Source of the DNA: Sycon ciliatum
Lineage: Eukaryota > Porifera > Calcarea > Leucosolenida > Sycettidae
DNA: 64,000 bases
Reading direction: 5' to 3'
Assembly: GCF_964019385.1 (NCBI RefSeq)
Contig: NC_088646.1
Span: 12,198,234-12,262,233 of the forward strand
Part shown: positions 22,994-38,079 of the stretch, piece by piece
Layout of the letters: every line of letters starts with the position of its first letter
How positions within the stretch are numbered: position 1 is the stretch's first letter
Program-made: the position numbers and the translations under genes
Notes under the pieces: model-generated
Told to the model about the DNA's origin: nothing
Database searches by the model: none
Seen by the model: the letters and a program-made list of their open reading frames with translations, nothing else

Positions 22994-24938
22994 AGGAGGA
23001 AAAGCAATCAACACGAATGTTATAAGGAGGCACGCCAATCCGAACATGAATGTTAAGGAGGCAAGTCAATCAACACGAATGTTAAGGAGGCAAGTCAATC
23101 AACACGAATGTTAAGGAGGCAAGTCAATCAACACGAATGTTAAGGAGGCAAGTCAATCAACACGAATGTTAAGGAGGCAAGTCAATCAACACGAATGCTA
23201 AGGAGGCAAGTCAATCAACACGAATGTTAAGGAGGCAAGTCAATCAACACGAATGTTAAGGAGGCAAGTCAATCAACACGAATGCTAAGGAGGCAAGTCA
23301 ATCAACACGAATGTTAAGGAGGCAAGTCAATCAACAGGAGTGTTAAGGAGGCAAGTCAATCAACACGAATGTTAAGGAGGCAAGTCAATCAACGCGAATG
23401 TTAAGGAGGCAAGTCAATCAACACGAATGTTAAGGAGGCAAGTCAATCAACACGAATGTTAAGGAGGCAAGTCAATCAACACGAATGTTAAGGAGACAAG
23501 TCAATCAACATGAATGTTAAGGAGGCAAGTCAATCAACACGAATGTTAAGGAGGCAAGTCAATCAACACGAATGTTAAGGAGGCAAGTCAATCAACGCGA
23601 ATGTTAAGGAGGCAAGTCAATCAACACGAATGTTAAGGAGGCAAGTCAATCAACACGAATGCTAAGGAGGCAAGTCAATCAACACGAATGTTAAGGAGGC
23701 AAGTCAATCAACACGAATGTTAAGGAGGCAAGTCAATCAACACGAATGTTAAGGAGGCAAGTCAATCAACACGAATGTTAAGGAGGCAAGTCAATCAACA
23801 CGAATGTTAAGGAGGCAAGTCAATCAACACGAATGTTAAGGAGGCAAGTCAATCAACACGAATGTTAAGGAGGCAAGTCAATCAACACGAATGTTAAGGA
23901 GACAAGTCAATCAACATGAATGTTAAGGAGGCAAGTCAATCAACACGAATGTTAAGGAGGCAAGTCAATCAACACGAATGTTAAGGAGGCAAGTCAATCA
24001 ACACGAATGTTAAGGAGGCAAGTCAATCAACACGAATGTTAAGGAGGCAAGTCAATCAACACGAATGCTAAGGAGGCAAGTCAATCAACACGAATGTTAA
24101 GGAGGCAAGTCAATCAACACGAATGTTAAGGAGGCAAGTCAATCAACACGAATGTTAAGGAGGCAAGTCAATCAACACGAATGTTAAGGAGGCAAGTCAA
24201 TCAACATGAATGTTAAGGAGGCAAGTCAATCAACACGAATGTTAAGGAGGCAAGTCAATCAACACGAATGTTAAGGAGGCAAGTCAATCAACATGAATGT
24301 TAAGGAGGCAAGTCAATCAACACGAATGTTAAGGAGGCACGTCAATCAACACGAATGTTAAGGAGGCAAGTCAATCAACACGAATGTTAAGGAGGCAAGT
24401 CAATCAACGTGAATGTTAAAGAGGCAAGTCAATCAACACGAATGTTAAGGAGGCAAGTCAATCAACACGAATGTTAAGGAGGCAAGTCAATCAACATGAA
24501 TGTTAAGGAGGCAAGTCAATCAACACGAATGTTAAGGAGGCAAGTCAATCAACACGAGTGTTAAGGAGGCAAGTCAATCAACACGAATGTTAAGGAGGCA
24601 AGTCAATCAACACGAATGTTAAGGAGGCAAGTCAATCAACACGAATGTTAAGGAGGCAAGTCAGTCAACACGAATGTTAAGGAGGCAAGTCAATCAACAC
24701 GAATGTTAAGGAGGCAAGTCAATCAACGCGAATGTTAAAGAGGCAAGTCAATCAACGCGAATGTTAAGGAGGCAAGCCAATCAACACGAATGTTAAGGAG
24801 GCAAGTCAATCAACACGAATGTTAAGGAGGCAAGTCAATCAACACAAATGTTAAGGAGGCAAGTCAATCAACACGAATGTTAAGGAGGCAAGTCAATCAG
24901 CACGAATGTTAAGGAGGCGAGTCAATCAACGCTAATCA
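22994..24938. repeat. 29-bp satellite array, about 67 copies
   Basis: Unit AAGGAGGCAAGTCAATCAAC plus ACGAATGTT. Most units differ at no more than one site; variants such as ACGCGAATG, ACATGAATG and AATGCTAAGG recur along the array. It has no CRISPR-like spacers and is not coding (29 is not a multiple of 3). Confidence 0.98.
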
Positions 24939-25010
24939 GGCATGTATGAACTGTATTCGAACTTTCTCCAGTAATGGTACACACCTGGAGGTTAAAAGGC
25001 AGTTCAGTGA

Positions 25011-25599
25011 CACGGGCGTCGGAAGGTAATTTAGTGTGGCACGGTCAGCCATCTGAAGTACAATTTACTCGTGGGGGAGGGGTAGCTGAGCCAAATATTT
25101 TGGGAAGTAAGGGCCCAAATCAGTGCATTTTATTGATTCACGGGGCACTTGGGTCAAATAGTGGTACGGTCACAGGGATGAATTTATTGTCATATTTTAG
25201 AATAGCACGGTTTCTATACAATATCACAATTGTGTAGCAGTCTTTGATTTTGATTAGCATTTTCCTTTAAAGGTTGGGTGTTTACCACATTGTCCTTCTT
25301 GAGAGTGATGCCTGAAAGCCCATTTGCAAAAAAAACGACTGAATCATAAATGTGCACGCAAATTGACAGTGCCTACACCACATACTTGAAAGAAGTACAC
25401 ACACTGTATGCATGCTACTTGACAGCGCAGGCTAGGCATGGATAGTCTGTATGTATCGCAGTTTTCTGCGAATCACGGTGACTCAGTTTTGAGTAGCAGT
25501 AGATCGATTTTGCATCGCAAACTGCGATGCCACGATACAGGGTAAATTCATCCTTGGACCGTCAATACCGTAGTGACCGTACCGTGTGCGACGCCCCTG
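25011..25599. mobile_element. hAT-like MITE, copy 2, inverted and interrupted
   Basis: Reverse complement of the element at 22707-22903: starts CACGGGCGTCGGAAGG, ends GCGACGCCCCTG. It is interrupted by the element at 25173-25556. Confidence 0.8.
25173..25556. mobile_element. Nested hAT-like element of another subfamily
   Basis: Ends CAGGGATGAATTTA and TAAATTCATCCTTG, 384 bp, flanked by TACGGTCA and GACCGTCA (6 of 8 match). The uninterrupted sequence at 22707-22903 shows the target site without it. Confidence 0.75.
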
Positions 25600-25647
25600 A
25601 GTGAAGGCAAGCGGTGAGCTTACTCCACACGGTATACACCTGGAGGT

Positions 25648-25850
25648 TAGCTGGTGGAACCAACTACGAAGACAACACGTGTACGTGTGACATGATAAGA
25701 TGTAAAAAAAATAGAATAATAGAATGATATTATATTCAGTTCTGTCTGCAGATTGAGTATTATAATTATTATAATATATTTTCTATTTTTACCTCTAATC
25801 ATGTCACATGTACAGTCTTGTTTTCTTCGTAGTTGGTTCCACCAGCTGAT
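25648..25850. mobile_element. Foldback element, about 70-bp arms
   Basis: Arm AGCTGGTGGAACCAACTACG at 25648 is mirrored at 25831-25850 and the match continues inwards with few differences around an AT-rich core. Confidence 0.75.
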
Positions 25851-25857
25851 GTCGTAG

Positions 25858-26954
25858 TCAGCAACAGTTCAGTATAAGCAGGTCAAGCAAGGCAGGGATA
25901 TTACACCAGCTACTTACAATAGCATGATCATGACGATAGAGGGTGGTGGATAGCCCTTTCCCAAAAATGCTCACCCCTTTTTTTGCAACTTTTCGTTGTT
26001 TTAGGAAGAAATTGCAACTTTCGCAACGTTCTTCTTTTTCGCGAACTGTTTCCCAACTTTTCCGCAACCTTGGCCCCATGGCATGGAGTCAAAAGGTCAA
26101 GTCACGGACTACAAGTCGGACAACTTGAATGCATACTCCCTCATTTCTCGCCTGCCTTCAGATTCATTTCAGAGGATCAGTAGTTAAACAGTAGTTACGA
26201 TAATGTGCATTCCCTTTTCCGTGCACTGGAATGATTATAGGATATATGCAACAGGCTACTGGCATTGTGTAAACGGTGGTGGTTCACAGCAGGAAGGGGT
26301 GTACGAGTTTGCTGTTGCTGCACTTCCGCTATTTCTGCTCCTTTTTTGGTGGTTTTTGCACAAGAACTCTCACAGACTCCCACAGACGCAAGTCAAAATT
26401 TGAATTTTTTTAGGTTTAGGGTGTGCTACGAGGTCGTACCTTTGATACAACATCCAGTGCTGGGACCTCCACAGCAAGCCATTTCCACAGCGCTGCTAAC
26501 CGAATCCAGGATACCCTCAAAAATCGGCAAAGACTACCACTCACGTTCCACTACTGCCTACAATGTAGTACTGAATCCTACCTGACTTCTTGACACGACT
26601 CAAACTTGCCAAGTCACTAAATCAACGTCAACTACAATAATCAAGCCACATATCTGCAACGTCACGAGGGTGCTGGCAAAAGTCCTGCCTGCTGCACGGG
26701 CGAAGCCTGCCGTGCAGCCTAATATGTGGCTCAAAAACGTGATTTTTTTGACTTGGAGCAAAATTCTTCACACTTTCACGTGTTTCCATGATACGACAAG
26801 TTGCTCACGGTATGCTCACATTCAAAATTAATACAGTGCTGCCAAAAAATGACAGCGTGCAACAAAAAAATCTTTCCTTGCAAGGGCACATTTTCGGCCA
26901 TAACTCTTGAACGGCGGGTCAGATCGAGACCAAATTTTCAGAGATTTTGCAGCT
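25858..26954. other. No gene recognised
   Basis: Several short open frames on both strands without domain, splice or composition support. Confidence 0.5.
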
Positions 26955-26962
26955 GTTCATAC

Positions 26963-26994
26963 CAGGGAGTCGTCAATTATTTGACGACTCCCTG
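26963..26994. mobile_element. 32-bp hairpin element with perfect 8-bp target duplication
   Basis: CAGGGAGTCGTCAA, four bases, then the exact complement ending CTCCCTG. GTTCATAC stands on both sides (26955-26962 and 26995-27002). CAGGG ends and 8-bp duplications are hAT-like. Confidence 0.8.
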
Positions 26995-27075
26995 GTTCAT
27001 ACTCTTTCAACTGATGTAGCACTCGATATGAATTTACAAATTCGATTTTCAGGGATTTTACGACCAGGCTGCCCC

Positions 27076-27194
27076 CTTAAACTTTAAAGTAGGAAGGGAG
27101 CGTCTCAGCTTCCTCGGACCACGACCATTTGACTCAGCACCCCGAAGACTACAACTGGTGAAAGTTTGATTTTAGCCTTAACTTCCCCTTTAAC
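27076..27194. mobile_element. Right end of the TTAA-flanked foldback family
   Basis: Matches 50690-50810, including GGAAGGGAGCGTCTCAGC, and ends CTTCCCCT-TTAA. Only this end is present. Confidence 0.8.
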
Positions 27195-27542
27195 GGTTTC
27201 TGCAGAAGCGGGAAAACTCGGCCTTTGGCCAAGTCTCACGCGAACCGCGAAATGTGTTTACTTACGATATCACGTAAACAAGACCTTACTTGATAAGCAA
27301 CATAACAGCACGCGGACGTTGAAAATTCTGCGTTCACTTCACGACCACCATCGTTGCGCTGTGCGGCCCACCATGTTCATTCCAAAACAGCAACAAGAGG
27401 TTCCTTCGGAGTTCACCTTCTCTTCTTCTGTCAAGAAAATTGTCCTGTACTCCTACTGACGGTCTAGCAGTATCATCAGTGTGTCGTCCAGAGCGTCTAA
27501 TAAAACTGACTGCGCAGGTATGATACTGCTACTATACATATA

Positions 27543-27753
27543 CTGTTGTGGACATGGAAATCCGGCCACACGTCTAGCGGCCCCAGGGCGCTGCCGCCGT
27601 GGCCAAGCGACACTTACACACATACATTTATGCGCTGCAGCCCGGTGGTCGCATCGGATCAACATGATTGACTTTGTGCACCGCACGCAGCGTTCTGTAC
27701 GCGCTGAGGGCGCCAACCCCAGTCACTTGACTGGATTTCCATGTCCGCTACAG
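27543..27753. mobile_element. Pogo-like MITE
   Basis: CTGTTGTGGACATGGAAATCC and, inverted, CTGTAGCGGACATGGAAATCC. TA at 27541-27542 and 27754-27755. Confidence 0.8.
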
Positions 27754-27962
27754 TAGTTCAAGTACTACTACAATGTCATGTACAAGTAGCAAGAGTAGTC
27801 ACACTCCTGCGAGTACTGAAGCCATGAACTGAAGGTACAAGAGAGGAGCTAGACTAGAGAGAAAACCTTCTGAAAAGGGAAACCAAGCAAGGAGGCGTCC
27901 AGGTAGAAAAGGTACTACTACACACATGTGTACTAGTACAATGTAGTACTACTGTACTATGA

Positions 27963-28317
27963 TATAACCTAACCGTGACTGGTTAAAAACCAGTATTAGA
28001 TAAACCTTGTTATGAGTTCACGAGATTGACAGCATGAAACAAGGTGGAGGACACTGTGTTCGGAAACAGTGACCTTACTACAACCTTCCGCGGTTGGCAG
28101 AGCCCTAACCATGCTAACACCCTAGCATAATGAGGGTCAGAACCGGGTGCGATACCCATATGGTTCAAATCAGGGAGTAGTAAAATACAATTTTACTACT
28201 CCCTGGTTCAAATGGTCCGCAGGGACCGGGGCTCTGCCAACCGCGGAAGGTTGTAGTAAGGTCACTGTTTCCGAACACAGTGTCCTCCACCTTGTTTCAT
28301 GCTGTCAATCTAACAAT
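27963..28317. mobile_element. Foldback element family F, copy 1
   Basis: Arms around GACAGCATGAAACAAGG and ACACTGTGTTCGGAAACAG (28026-28115 and 28217-28315) are reverse complements. The left flank CCTAACCGTGACTGGTTAAAAA is shared with copy 2 at 42986. It contains the 35-bp hairpin insertion. Confidence 0.8.
28171..28205. mobile_element. 35-bp hairpin element with perfect 8-bp target duplication
   Basis: CAGGGAGTAGTAAAAT, ACA, then the exact complement. GTTCAAAT on both sides (28163-28170 and 28206-28213). Copy 2 of family F, read in inverse orientation near 43513-43530, has a single GTTCAAAT and no hairpin, so the insertion is seen directly. Confidence 0.9.
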
Positions 28318-30059
28318 AGTCAAAGAATAGACCAATCCCGAAAAGATTGTCTGGGTTCGTGAAAGGGGGCACGCGTGCAAGCCAGAATGTGTGAAGTGCA
28401 TCGTTTTGTATTCAGTGTGTGTGTGTCAGCTCATGGCGGAGGAGAGAGAGACTTTTGCTCGCCGAGCTGAAGCGAAAGGATTTGATGGAGTCCTGCCAGC
28501 AGCTAGTCAAAGGACCTTCGGTACCTTAGGCAGACCCTGACGGAGTTTGGAGGCCAGCTAGCTCTCGGTGAGGAGAGAAACATTCGCGTGGCGATCGACT
28601 CTCCGTAAAAAATGCAAGCTACATAGCACCGACATACTGCAACAGCTACGATTTCAGCTAACTTCTCGATCTGCTGCTTCACAAAGTTCAACTATTTACA
28701 AGTCCTGACTGTTGTAGTCTGAAGCTGGAGTCTCATCGCCCACCTACAGGTAGCTTTTGGAGCTGATGGATTTCCCGACTTGGACTCCTTCCGCAAACTC
28801 TCGCAACATTACTACAGTGTATGCAGTGTTTCCGCACGCTCGTGTCGACATGTCACCTATACTGTACATGTACCGGGTCGCGGAGCTGGAGCCGGAGGAG
28901 CTTGACGACCTCTGTTGACTCCAGGTTTCCGAAATACTGCCGTCGTCTTCGTTGATGTCGCTGGTGACATTCTCCCCTTGCAGGACGTGCGCATAGTTGT
29001 CGTCCCGGGGGTAAAGACTATGATTGTTGTCTTTCGAAATAGTTCTTCATCACGCGCGAATGATGTTTCTCATCATGAACTCGTTCCGACGGTGTGACAC
29101 GGCGATGGTCTTTGGTGGGGCACTGGCTTGGCGAAAACGATATCTTCTTGTGTAATATAACATTGATCGGCTGCAGATGAGTACAGTCACTTCGTGGTTG
29201 ATCCTATAGGAGGGCAGCGGCCAGGAAAGAGGCAGGACTCATCGAAAACGAAGCGCTCGCAACAGGCAATAGCACTCGAAATATCTCGTAAGATTTAGGG
29301 CCTATCGCTTTGAGCCACAGCGCTCACAGCCTTGCCTACTTCATCAAAGTGAGCTCTACATGTTCGTTGACCTCTTCACACTACCCAGAAGAGCGAAACA
29401 AGGATTATGTCTTAGCATTTCAACTCCAACAGCAGACCCACCAGTGCGAGAGAGAAAACTACAAAGGGCTTTGCTGTCTGTCGCATCGTCTCTTTTGCAT
29501 GCAACTAACGAGAAAACCGTGTACTTACCCTCGCATTCACACGCGAACTATCAAACACGTCTTGTGCCGCATGCTGATCAGGTAGTGCCATGTATGTGTT
29601 GTACAGTGTACTCTCAGGTGACATGCCCCCTTTCGAACCCAGACAGTGATTGCAGATTGGTCTATTGAATGTAGTACTACTAGTAGTACTAGTACTAGTA
29701 GTAGGGATTCCAGGATCTGGCCGACTGGGTTCGAGGACTTTCTCCGCGCGCTACACAGAAAAGTTTGGTCACGCGATGACGTACGGCTCATTCTATTATT
29801 TATAATACATGATTGTATATTTTATTACAATATCTCAAGTCGTCGAGTCAAGACTCGGTGGAAACACCGGGTGATTGCCAACCACGGCGTTAAATAAAAA
29901 TAAGGGGAGGGAAAAAGAAAGAGTAGCAAAATGAACAGCAACAACAACTCCGTAAAGAAAGATAATGTCAAATAAAAACAGTGAAAAACACAGAGACGCA
30001 ACGGACATGTGGATAATGAGCTATTTATGTCGTAGTAAATAAGGGGCGGCACGGATCCT
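28318..30059. other. No gene recognised
   Basis: Small frames exist (for example MAEERETFARRAEAKGFDG from 28434), but none has a domain or a convincing splice context. A GTAGTACTACTAG palindromic run lies at 29670-29703. Confidence 0.5.
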
Positions 30060-30377
30060 AAAAAAGCCATGGCGACGCGACGTGCACGCCACAACTTGCA
30101 CAAGTCACCGATGCACCGTGTAGTACTTACTAGTACTGGTCGGTCCTTCGAAATAATCATTATTTTTGGTTGGGGTAAAAGAAAGGTTGACACTTTTCTG
30201 GACTTCACTACTTTCTAGCGGCTGGCAATCGACGTAGACCAAGGTCCAAGGCTGCAAGGGCACGCTCGAGGAACTGCCTTCTCTTTCAAGTCTTTGACTT
30301 ATCTCCCTCTCTCGCTCTGAGTGAATCACGCCCCCCTCCCTCCTTTGGCAACTGCAACCTCAGTCTCAGCAGCAGTC
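30060..30377 (+). promoter_or_regulatory. Duplicated upstream region of gene B
   Basis: Shares long stretches with 39566-39824 upstream of gene D (AAAGAAAGGTTGACACTTTT, GCGGCTGGCAATCGAC, CAAGGGCACGCTCGAGGAAC). The two genes therefore probably have the same promoter. No core element is recognisable. Confidence 0.5.
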
Positions 30378-32107
30378 ATGACCATCTCAAACTCGAGATG
30401 TATCCAGACAATAGCATTGCTACCTTTGCTAATGCTGTTGACTGATTCTATTGGTGCACGCGGTATGTGTTTCGACGAATTCGTTATCAGCGGGGATAAT
30501 CTTTATCCAAGCAACCAGCCCGACGGAAAGAGAATTGTGCTAGTCCCGGGAAAGACAGAAACGTGGAAGCAATGTCAGAGTGCTTGTGTCAACGGCACCA
30601 CGGCATGCCATTCGTGGACACTCTTCTTCGAGAATGCCACCCAGGGTCTAGCGAACAACTGCTACTTGCGCACGGATGACTACTGGAATCCGCAGTTCGT
30701 TCATGATCAGAAGCTGCTGACCGTGGCAAGTGGCGTGAATTGTAAATCTCCACCAGCTACTGCTCTGCCTAATGCACCGCCACCCAATGTTCAGTTCAGC
30801 TGGGACCACGTTCCTGTGTTCATTCATACATCGAACACAACTGGGCCATTCAACGAACAGGCATTACAGATCATGGCCAAATTTCCTATTGTCACAATTG
30901 AGAAGTATCAAGGTCCCAACAGTGGATATCATTATCCTGCTGAGAAATGGGTGTGCTGTGAGGAAGATCGCATTGTGGATACGTTGAAATCTGTGAAAAA
31001 GATCAATCCAAACATCACAGGAATCTTCTACTACAACATGGTTCTGGACTTTCCACAGTATCGATTGCACGAGAACTTTGCCAAGAACGAGAGCTGGTGG
31101 CTTCATGATCAATTTGGCAATGTCGTCAAAGTTGGGGTGAGTGAGGTCTTCAGCACCTTTCAAGCTGAACCTGTTTATTGCTTTGTAAACGGGAGATCAG
31201 TCATTGATCAGTGCACGTCAAGTACCCATAACTGGATAGGCAAAGTACCCATAACTGGATAGGCATTCATTATCCTTGGCCAGCATACCAGAAATACTGG
31301 GGAGGGGGGGGGGGGATATGGTGGTGTAATTTGACTGTAAGCAGTGTACAATTGCAGGTCAAGGTCAAGTTTTGTAGCTGGCCCAAATCCCATTGTTTCT
31401 TGTTCTGGCATTGCTTCATGTAGGGCGATGGGCACAACACTCAAGACCTGCTAGTGTATGATACGACGCAGGAAGCCGTCTCGGAACTCTTCATGCACGC
31501 CTGCCTCGACCTTGTCCCCAGCGGAGCGGTGGATGGGTGTTTCATCGACCGACCCGTTGACGGACTGCCTCACCAGAACATGACTACTGACATGAGCGTG
31601 AATCTGATGGCGTCACACGTCACCACGCTTCAGGCGTTCCAGGAGCAGCTGAAACGCGGCCCGCTCATTGCCAACCATGCATACGGCATGCCGGGCGTCA
31701 ACGCTGCAATGATCGAGGGCTTCAAACCTACAGAGGAGAACATCATGCTCCTTCAATGGACTGCCGACCGTGGTAAGCTTGTAGAAGCACACATGGCTGG
31801 TGGTGATTGCACAACAGACGAGGGCATACAAGATCATCTTGCCGCCTTTCTTATCGGAGCTGGAAACTACTCCTACTTCGGCTGTGGGCCATGGTTCACT
31901 AGTACGAGTATAGACTCCCAGTGGAAAGCCTCCTATGACAAGCCACTTGGTGCCCCTCTCGGCCGACCTTCGAAGACGAAAAGTGTCTACACACGAAAAT
32001 TTGCCAGTGGCACCACTGTCCATTTTGACTGCTCCACCAACAAGGGTACGATTGACTGGGCAAAATCCCCAGAGATGAAGCAATATGCTGATGATCTTAT
32101 CTACTAG
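30378..32107 (+). CDS. Gene B: secreted PAN/Apple plus GHL15-like putative glycosidase
   Basis: Exons 30378-31136 and 31424-32107 join in phase 0 at the same place as in gene A (after FGNVVKVG) and give 480 residues. I chose the ATG at 30378 because it begins a good signal peptide (SRCIQTIALLPLLMLLTDSI) and is shared with gene D; an upstream in-frame ATG at 30321 would add 19 residues. PAN-like cysteines follow in CFDEF, WKQCQSAC and CHSWT. The GHL15-like part has FPIVTIEKYQG, DGCFIDRPVDG, IANHAYGMPGVNAAMIEGF and GKLVEAHM. Exon 2 opens GDGHNTQDLLVYDT. It is nearly identical to gene D over its whole length including intron ends, so the duplication is recent. Confidence 0.85.
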
Positions 32108-32489
32108 TACTATAAAATTAATGCTCCTGATAAATTTACCCCAAGCTTTTCTGCTATGAAATTGTCTCGCGGCTATAATCAATTTGAGTGCGTGCACTGC
32201 TGCTCCAGTCTTGTTCATTCTCGTTACATTTTTAAATTGGTGTTTTGGGCAGTTCTTTGACAAGAACAGGTGACCCTGGCTTGCCAGATAACCTTGGTTT
32301 TTTCAATGTGTGGAATCTGGCAACAGTACTGATACAAACCTCTGACCTGGCTCAGAAATGAACATGCTGTGGGACATTTGTAGTTGTGCTCGGGCTTGGT
32401 GAAAGAGTGGTGATTGGACTGTGCCTGTATGTTCTTCCCTAATGTCTGATCTGGAGATTCGCTGAATGAAGAATGAAGACCAAGGCATC

Positions 32490-32810
32490 TCTACCATCTC
32501 AGCGTTGTCAGACAGTCAGTTGGTTGTAGACCGTGATAAATAAGGTGATAAATAATGTGATAAATGACACCTCTAGTACTGCCAGACAGTCATTTTGTCA
32601 TTTTGAAGGTAGGGTCTGAAGTAGTGAAGACTGCACTCCCTGTCTGGTTATGGTAGCGCAGAGTTTCATTCATCAGCTCGAAGGCAGAAAATTATTTTGC
32701 TGTTGCTGGTCGTCGCACCTTCACTCAGACAGCGATCAGCCTGAAACTGAGGAAGATTGGAAAAAACATGTTCCGGTTCACCAGAGCAACCCCACTAGCC
32801 CCGGGTCACT
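32490..32810 (+). pseudogene. Truncated copy of the six-hairpin glycosidase gene (5' end only)
   Basis: Matches the 5' flank and first codons of the gene at 44088: CATTCATCAGCTCGAAGGCAG, CAGCGATCAGCCTGAAACTG, then ATG at 32768 and MFRFTRATPLA. The match stops abruptly after GGGTCACT at 32810. About 850 codons are missing. Confidence 0.85.
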
Positions 32811-33161
32811 ATGACTCGTGTATGAGTATGAGTGAGCCAAAGGCAGCGCCAATGCTCATGCGGCTCCTTACCTGCGGCCCTCGGATGGATTGTTGACCGT
32901 GTATCGATATCATGGTGTATGATGCAGTTGAAAAAGAAATGCGGCGCTGCTTTTGACTCGCGGGTCGGCCGGCCACGACTGAACTACCGGTACTGCGGCG
33001 GTAGAAGTGGACTCTACCTTTACTCAGTCTTCGGATCTGGCAATACACAATCACAATCAGTATCCTCCTTTCCTGAACATGTTCTGTAGCTCTACTGTCG
33101 TGGTTGTTGATCAGTCGGTCCCACGCACACGAAGTAACTTTAGTTACTCACTCCAGAAACG

Positions 33162-35942
<2,781 letters not shown>

Positions 35943-36424
35943 TCATGATCTGAAGGACAATACAATGCTGTTCGCTATTGTCGTTGTCATTTGCAACTAT
36001 GCTAAACTGTTGCAATAGTAGCAGCAATACCGTCGAAAACGTCGTGTGAATGTGTGCATTCATGCACGTAGTTTTCTCACTGTGCACGCATTGAAGGGAG
36101 GCCCATGCACACAGTGAGCCTTCTTATTGTATGGGTATCATGGGTATGTACATGCATATGGATGCACTGTTACCAATGTGCTTCACCTTGAGGTCTCTGA
36201 AACCGTCATTCTGTACCAAACTGCAGTTTAAAAAACTCACTGTCACAGCGTTGTTGTGATCGGACAGCTGTGACTTGTGGCAAAGGTGTACTGAGTAGAC
36301 ACACTGACTGAGACACCGACTTTGAAAGAAAGACAGTGTGGGTTAAGCATATTCATGGTGACTGTATTACATGATATTCTTGCATGACTACTCAGGCTAG
36401 TAGCCTGATCTACTAGCACTAGCA

Positions 36425-36587
36425 CAGTAAACCCTGTCGAGGTGACCACCTGTCCCAGAAGACCACTACAACTAGGCCCACGCGCATTTCGAGTCCAATG
36501 ACACTGGATACGGAGACCACCTGTGCACCGCCAGCACATTTTGAATCGTGGCTCCTTGTGCGCTCTCGCCTTAGACAGGTTTCACTG
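36425..36587. mobile_element. Pogo-like MITE (CAGTAAACC type)
   Basis: CAGTAAACCCTGTCGAGGTG at the left and TTAGACAGGTTTCACTG at the right, flanked by CA rather than TA. Related to 61342-61528 (GACCACCTGT, GACCACTACAACTAGG). Confidence 0.7.
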
Positions 36588-36672
36588 CACTATTGACTGA
36601 GGAGTTACTTGTGTTGTTGTGCATGTTGAGTGCTGCAAGTACATGACTTGCACTCTCAGTGTTACAGTCTTC

Positions 36673-36867
36673 TGTCCACAAAGCATGGCATATTTACATT
36701 GTCCACAAAGCATGGCATATTTACATTGTCCACAAAGCATGGCATATTTACATTGTCCACAAAGCATGGCATATTTACATTGTCCACAAAGCATGGCATA
36801 TTTACATTGTCCACAAAGCATGGCATATTTACATTGTCCACAAAGCATGGCATATTTACATTGTCCA
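36673..36867. repeat. 27-bp minisatellite, 7 copies
   Basis: Unit TGTCCACAAAGCATGGCATA plus TTTACAT, essentially identical in all copies. Period 27 gives open frames in every phase; not genes. Confidence 0.98.
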
Positions 36868-36904
36868 AAACAAAAAAGTATGACTTCTGACTTCTGTACA
36901 TAAT

Positions 36905-37321
36905 GTCATGTACATGTATCAGGATCAGATCTAGCTTGGAAGCAGAAGAATTTTTCCAACCGTGATGCTTGCATCACAACAATAAAAACGTTTCCCAAGC
37001 AACATGCACCCGGAGGCATGACGTAGGTCTACGGATGCAACAACTGAACTTCAGCCTTTGGGTAGATTGGCCTCTGATTAGTGGATCTGACCTCCTCCTC
37101 ATCTTCCTCCCGCCTTCGATCTGCATGATAACGCTTGATTATGGAGTAGTGTCTATTTTTTCAATGCTGGTACATTTGCATCATCCAGCATAAAACAAAG
37201 CAAAAAGTTTGTCTTAACCACAATTCCATTGAATTCAGTTATTTGTCCAATAGAGATACGAATAGATTTCTTCTCCAGCGAAAGATTCTAACAGAGCCAA
37301 AGGTGACTGTAAACTATCACC
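36905..37321. other. No gene recognised
   Basis: Short frames only, no bounded element. Confidence 0.5.
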
Positions 37322-38079
37322 AAGAGTTCATAACCCCCAAGAGTGTGCAACGGGCATAGACCCAGCGCTCGGCGAAATTCCTACATTACGTCATGCGCAG
37401 CTTGTCATCCGAGGTAAATTTGGGTTCTTTGCGATTTCTGGAAACTATACCCTGAACCGCTCCTAACTCAAGGCTGTAGCCTCGACTTTTCGAAGCTTTT
37501 TTTGTAGACATTTCGGACGTACAAGTCGTACTTTCTCAAAAACAACTTGAACTCTTTCTCCAAGAATCCATGAACATCGCGACAGGAAGAAGTGAGGACG
37601 CTGTTAAAAAATATTGCATTGCCGCCGAGGACAGTCATTCTGATAGCTGTGCAACTCAGCCGAAAAATGCTCCTGCGACGTATTCTCTCAAGTTCCTCAA
37701 CCATTTGAAATCATCCTCGAGGAAAGCACCGGAAATATGCCGATGGTCTGGGGAAGAAATTGTTCTTGAAGAGACTGACTGCACTGGTGAAAGAAGAAGG
37801 CGATGAAGAGTCACCATTGCATCGAAAAAATAAATAGTTTTGTCTTTAGGATCGGATCGTGTGCTTTGTTTCACTTTTGCTTCTTGAGGCTCAGACTAGA
37901 ATCGCAGTTTTTAGGCAGTTTACCCTGGGGAAGCATCCTGGTTTGACTGTAAATTTTAGAAGAATTCATCGGCGTGACTCATCGCACTGCACCAAAAATG
38001 ACGCAATGAAGGAATTCCGCCGAGCGGGCTTCCATACAGGGACTGATCAGGAGTTGCACACTCTTGGGGGTTATGAACT
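37322..38079. mobile_element. Inverted-repeat element split by the TRIM insertion
   Basis: AGTTCATAACCCCCAAGAGTGTGCAAC at 37325 is matched in reverse at 38052-38079, and the similarity continues inwards (GCTCGGCG.AATTCCT.CATT.CGTC). The outer end of the right arm resumes after the TRIM at 39195. Confidence 0.65.

Noticed and set aside
22994-24938. Possible CRISPR array
   Set aside because: Units are contiguous with no spacers and the genome is eukaryotic; it is a tandem satellite.
36619-36903. Repeat proteins in four frames
   Set aside because: 27-bp minisatellite artefact.
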